Assembly (NCBI GenBank): GCA_947468985.1
Contig: CANINJ010000085.1
Span: forward strand, 1 to 7,785
Direction of reading: 5' to 3'
DNA length: 7,785 nucleotides
From: Bacteroidota bacterium
GTDB lineage: Bacteria; Bacteroidota; Bacteroidia; Flavobacteriales; Flavobacteriaceae
The translations under genes and the position numbers were made by a program. Below, piece after piece: positions 7,435-7,785 of this stretch; position 1 is the first letter of the stretch; every line of letters begins with the position of its first letter. The notes beneath the pieces are model-generated. The model was not told where the DNA came from, did no database searches, and saw nothing but the letters and a program-made list of their open reading frames with translations.

Positions 7435-7785
7435 ACTTTTTTGGCGTTTTCTATTGTTGGTAATATCAAATCTTTCTCTGAAATTATTAGATTTTCAGTT
7501 GCGAATTGCCAATCGATATTTACCGATTTATCATTATAAATAATTCCGCCTTCGCTTTCTTTATTATAAAAATTATCGCATTTATAGAAAAAAGTTGCGG
7601 TATCGCTCAACACTAAAAATCCGTGTGCAAAACCTCTTGGAACGAAAAATTGAGTTTGATTTTCTCCTGTGAGTAAAACAGAAACATATTCTCCAAACGT
7701 CTTAGAATCAGGTCTAATATCCACCACAACGTCTAAAACTTCGCCTTGCAAAACCCGAACTAATTTGGCTTGAGCGTGTTCGCCA
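7428..7785 (-). CDS. rfbC: dTDP-4-dehydrorhamnose 3,5-epimerase (5' end outside window)
   Basis: Catalyses the third step of dTDP-L-rhamnose synthesis, the 3,5-epimerisation of dTDP-4-dehydro-6-deoxyglucose, as a cytoplasmic cupin enzyme. About 118 C-terminal residues are visible of a usual 180 or so. The frame stays open through base 7784 with GEHAQAKLVRV before the TTG at 7751, which matches the family interior, so the TTG is not a start. Visible family motifs, numbered from the TTG, are EVLDVVVDIRP (4-14), VPRGFAHGFLVLSD (37-50), the YKCDNFY tyrosine region (56-62) and ISEKD (90-94), whose aspartate probably corresponds to the Asp of the His-Asp catalytic pair. The histidine of that pair lies in the missing N-terminal part. 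It ends in TAG inside the rfbD start. The operon, perhaps with rfbA or rfbB, should continue to the right. Confidence 0.93.
   Translation of the reverse strand, partial: GEHAQAKLVRVLQGEVLDVVVDIRPDSKTFGEYVSVLLTGENQTQFFVPRGFAHGFLVLSDTATFFYKCDNFYNKESEGGIIYNDKSVNIDWQFATENLIISEKDLILPTIENAKKVW

Noticed and set aside
7749..7751. TTG as start codon of rfbC
   Set aside because: Codons upstream of it encode AQAKLVRV, a family-typical interior segment, so the gene continues past the right edge.

Overview
The window looks like chromosomal DNA of a flavobacterium (Bacteroidota, Flavobacterium-like). The DNA is AT-rich, no Shine-Dalgarno sequence stands in front of the visible starts, and both large plus-strand proteins end in the C-terminal sorting tail used by the type IX secretion system (T9SS), which is confined to Bacteroidota. 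No genus or species can be fixed from the sequence alone.

Layout. Bases 1-3046 (+) hold the 3' nine-tenths of a large secreted CotH-kinase-like protein; its signal peptide and most of its lamin-tail domain lie left of the window. Bases 3047-3196 are a short gap with a strong hairpin terminator. Bases 3197-6541 (+) hold a complete second copy of the same gene type (1114 aa), with signal peptide, lamin-tail domain, chitobiase-C-like domain, CotH-like kinase core, InlB-type repeat, a C-terminal beta-rich domain of unknown role and the T9SS tail. Bases 6542-6594 carry a hairpin that can serve both strands. On the minus strand follow rfbD (7434-6592) and, upstream of it, the 3' two-thirds of rfbC (7785-7428), which overlaps rfbD by 7 bases. 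These two genes make the last two steps to dTDP-L-rhamnose.

How the parts relate. The two plus-strand genes are a tandem duplication that includes the downstream terminator. By direct count on two ungapped blocks, they share 81% of residues in the C-terminal accessory region and 56% in part of the kinase core, so the presumed catalytic part has diverged more. The convergent rfb pair is an ordinary cell-surface sugar operon end; rfbA and rfbB, if present nearby, would lie to the right. A functional link between the secreted proteins and rhamnose synthesis is possible only in the broad sense that T9SS cargo is tethered to surface polysaccharide, and nothing in the window demonstrates it.

No tRNA, rRNA, CRISPR array, insertion sequence or phage gene was seen. 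No gap between genes exceeds 150 bases.
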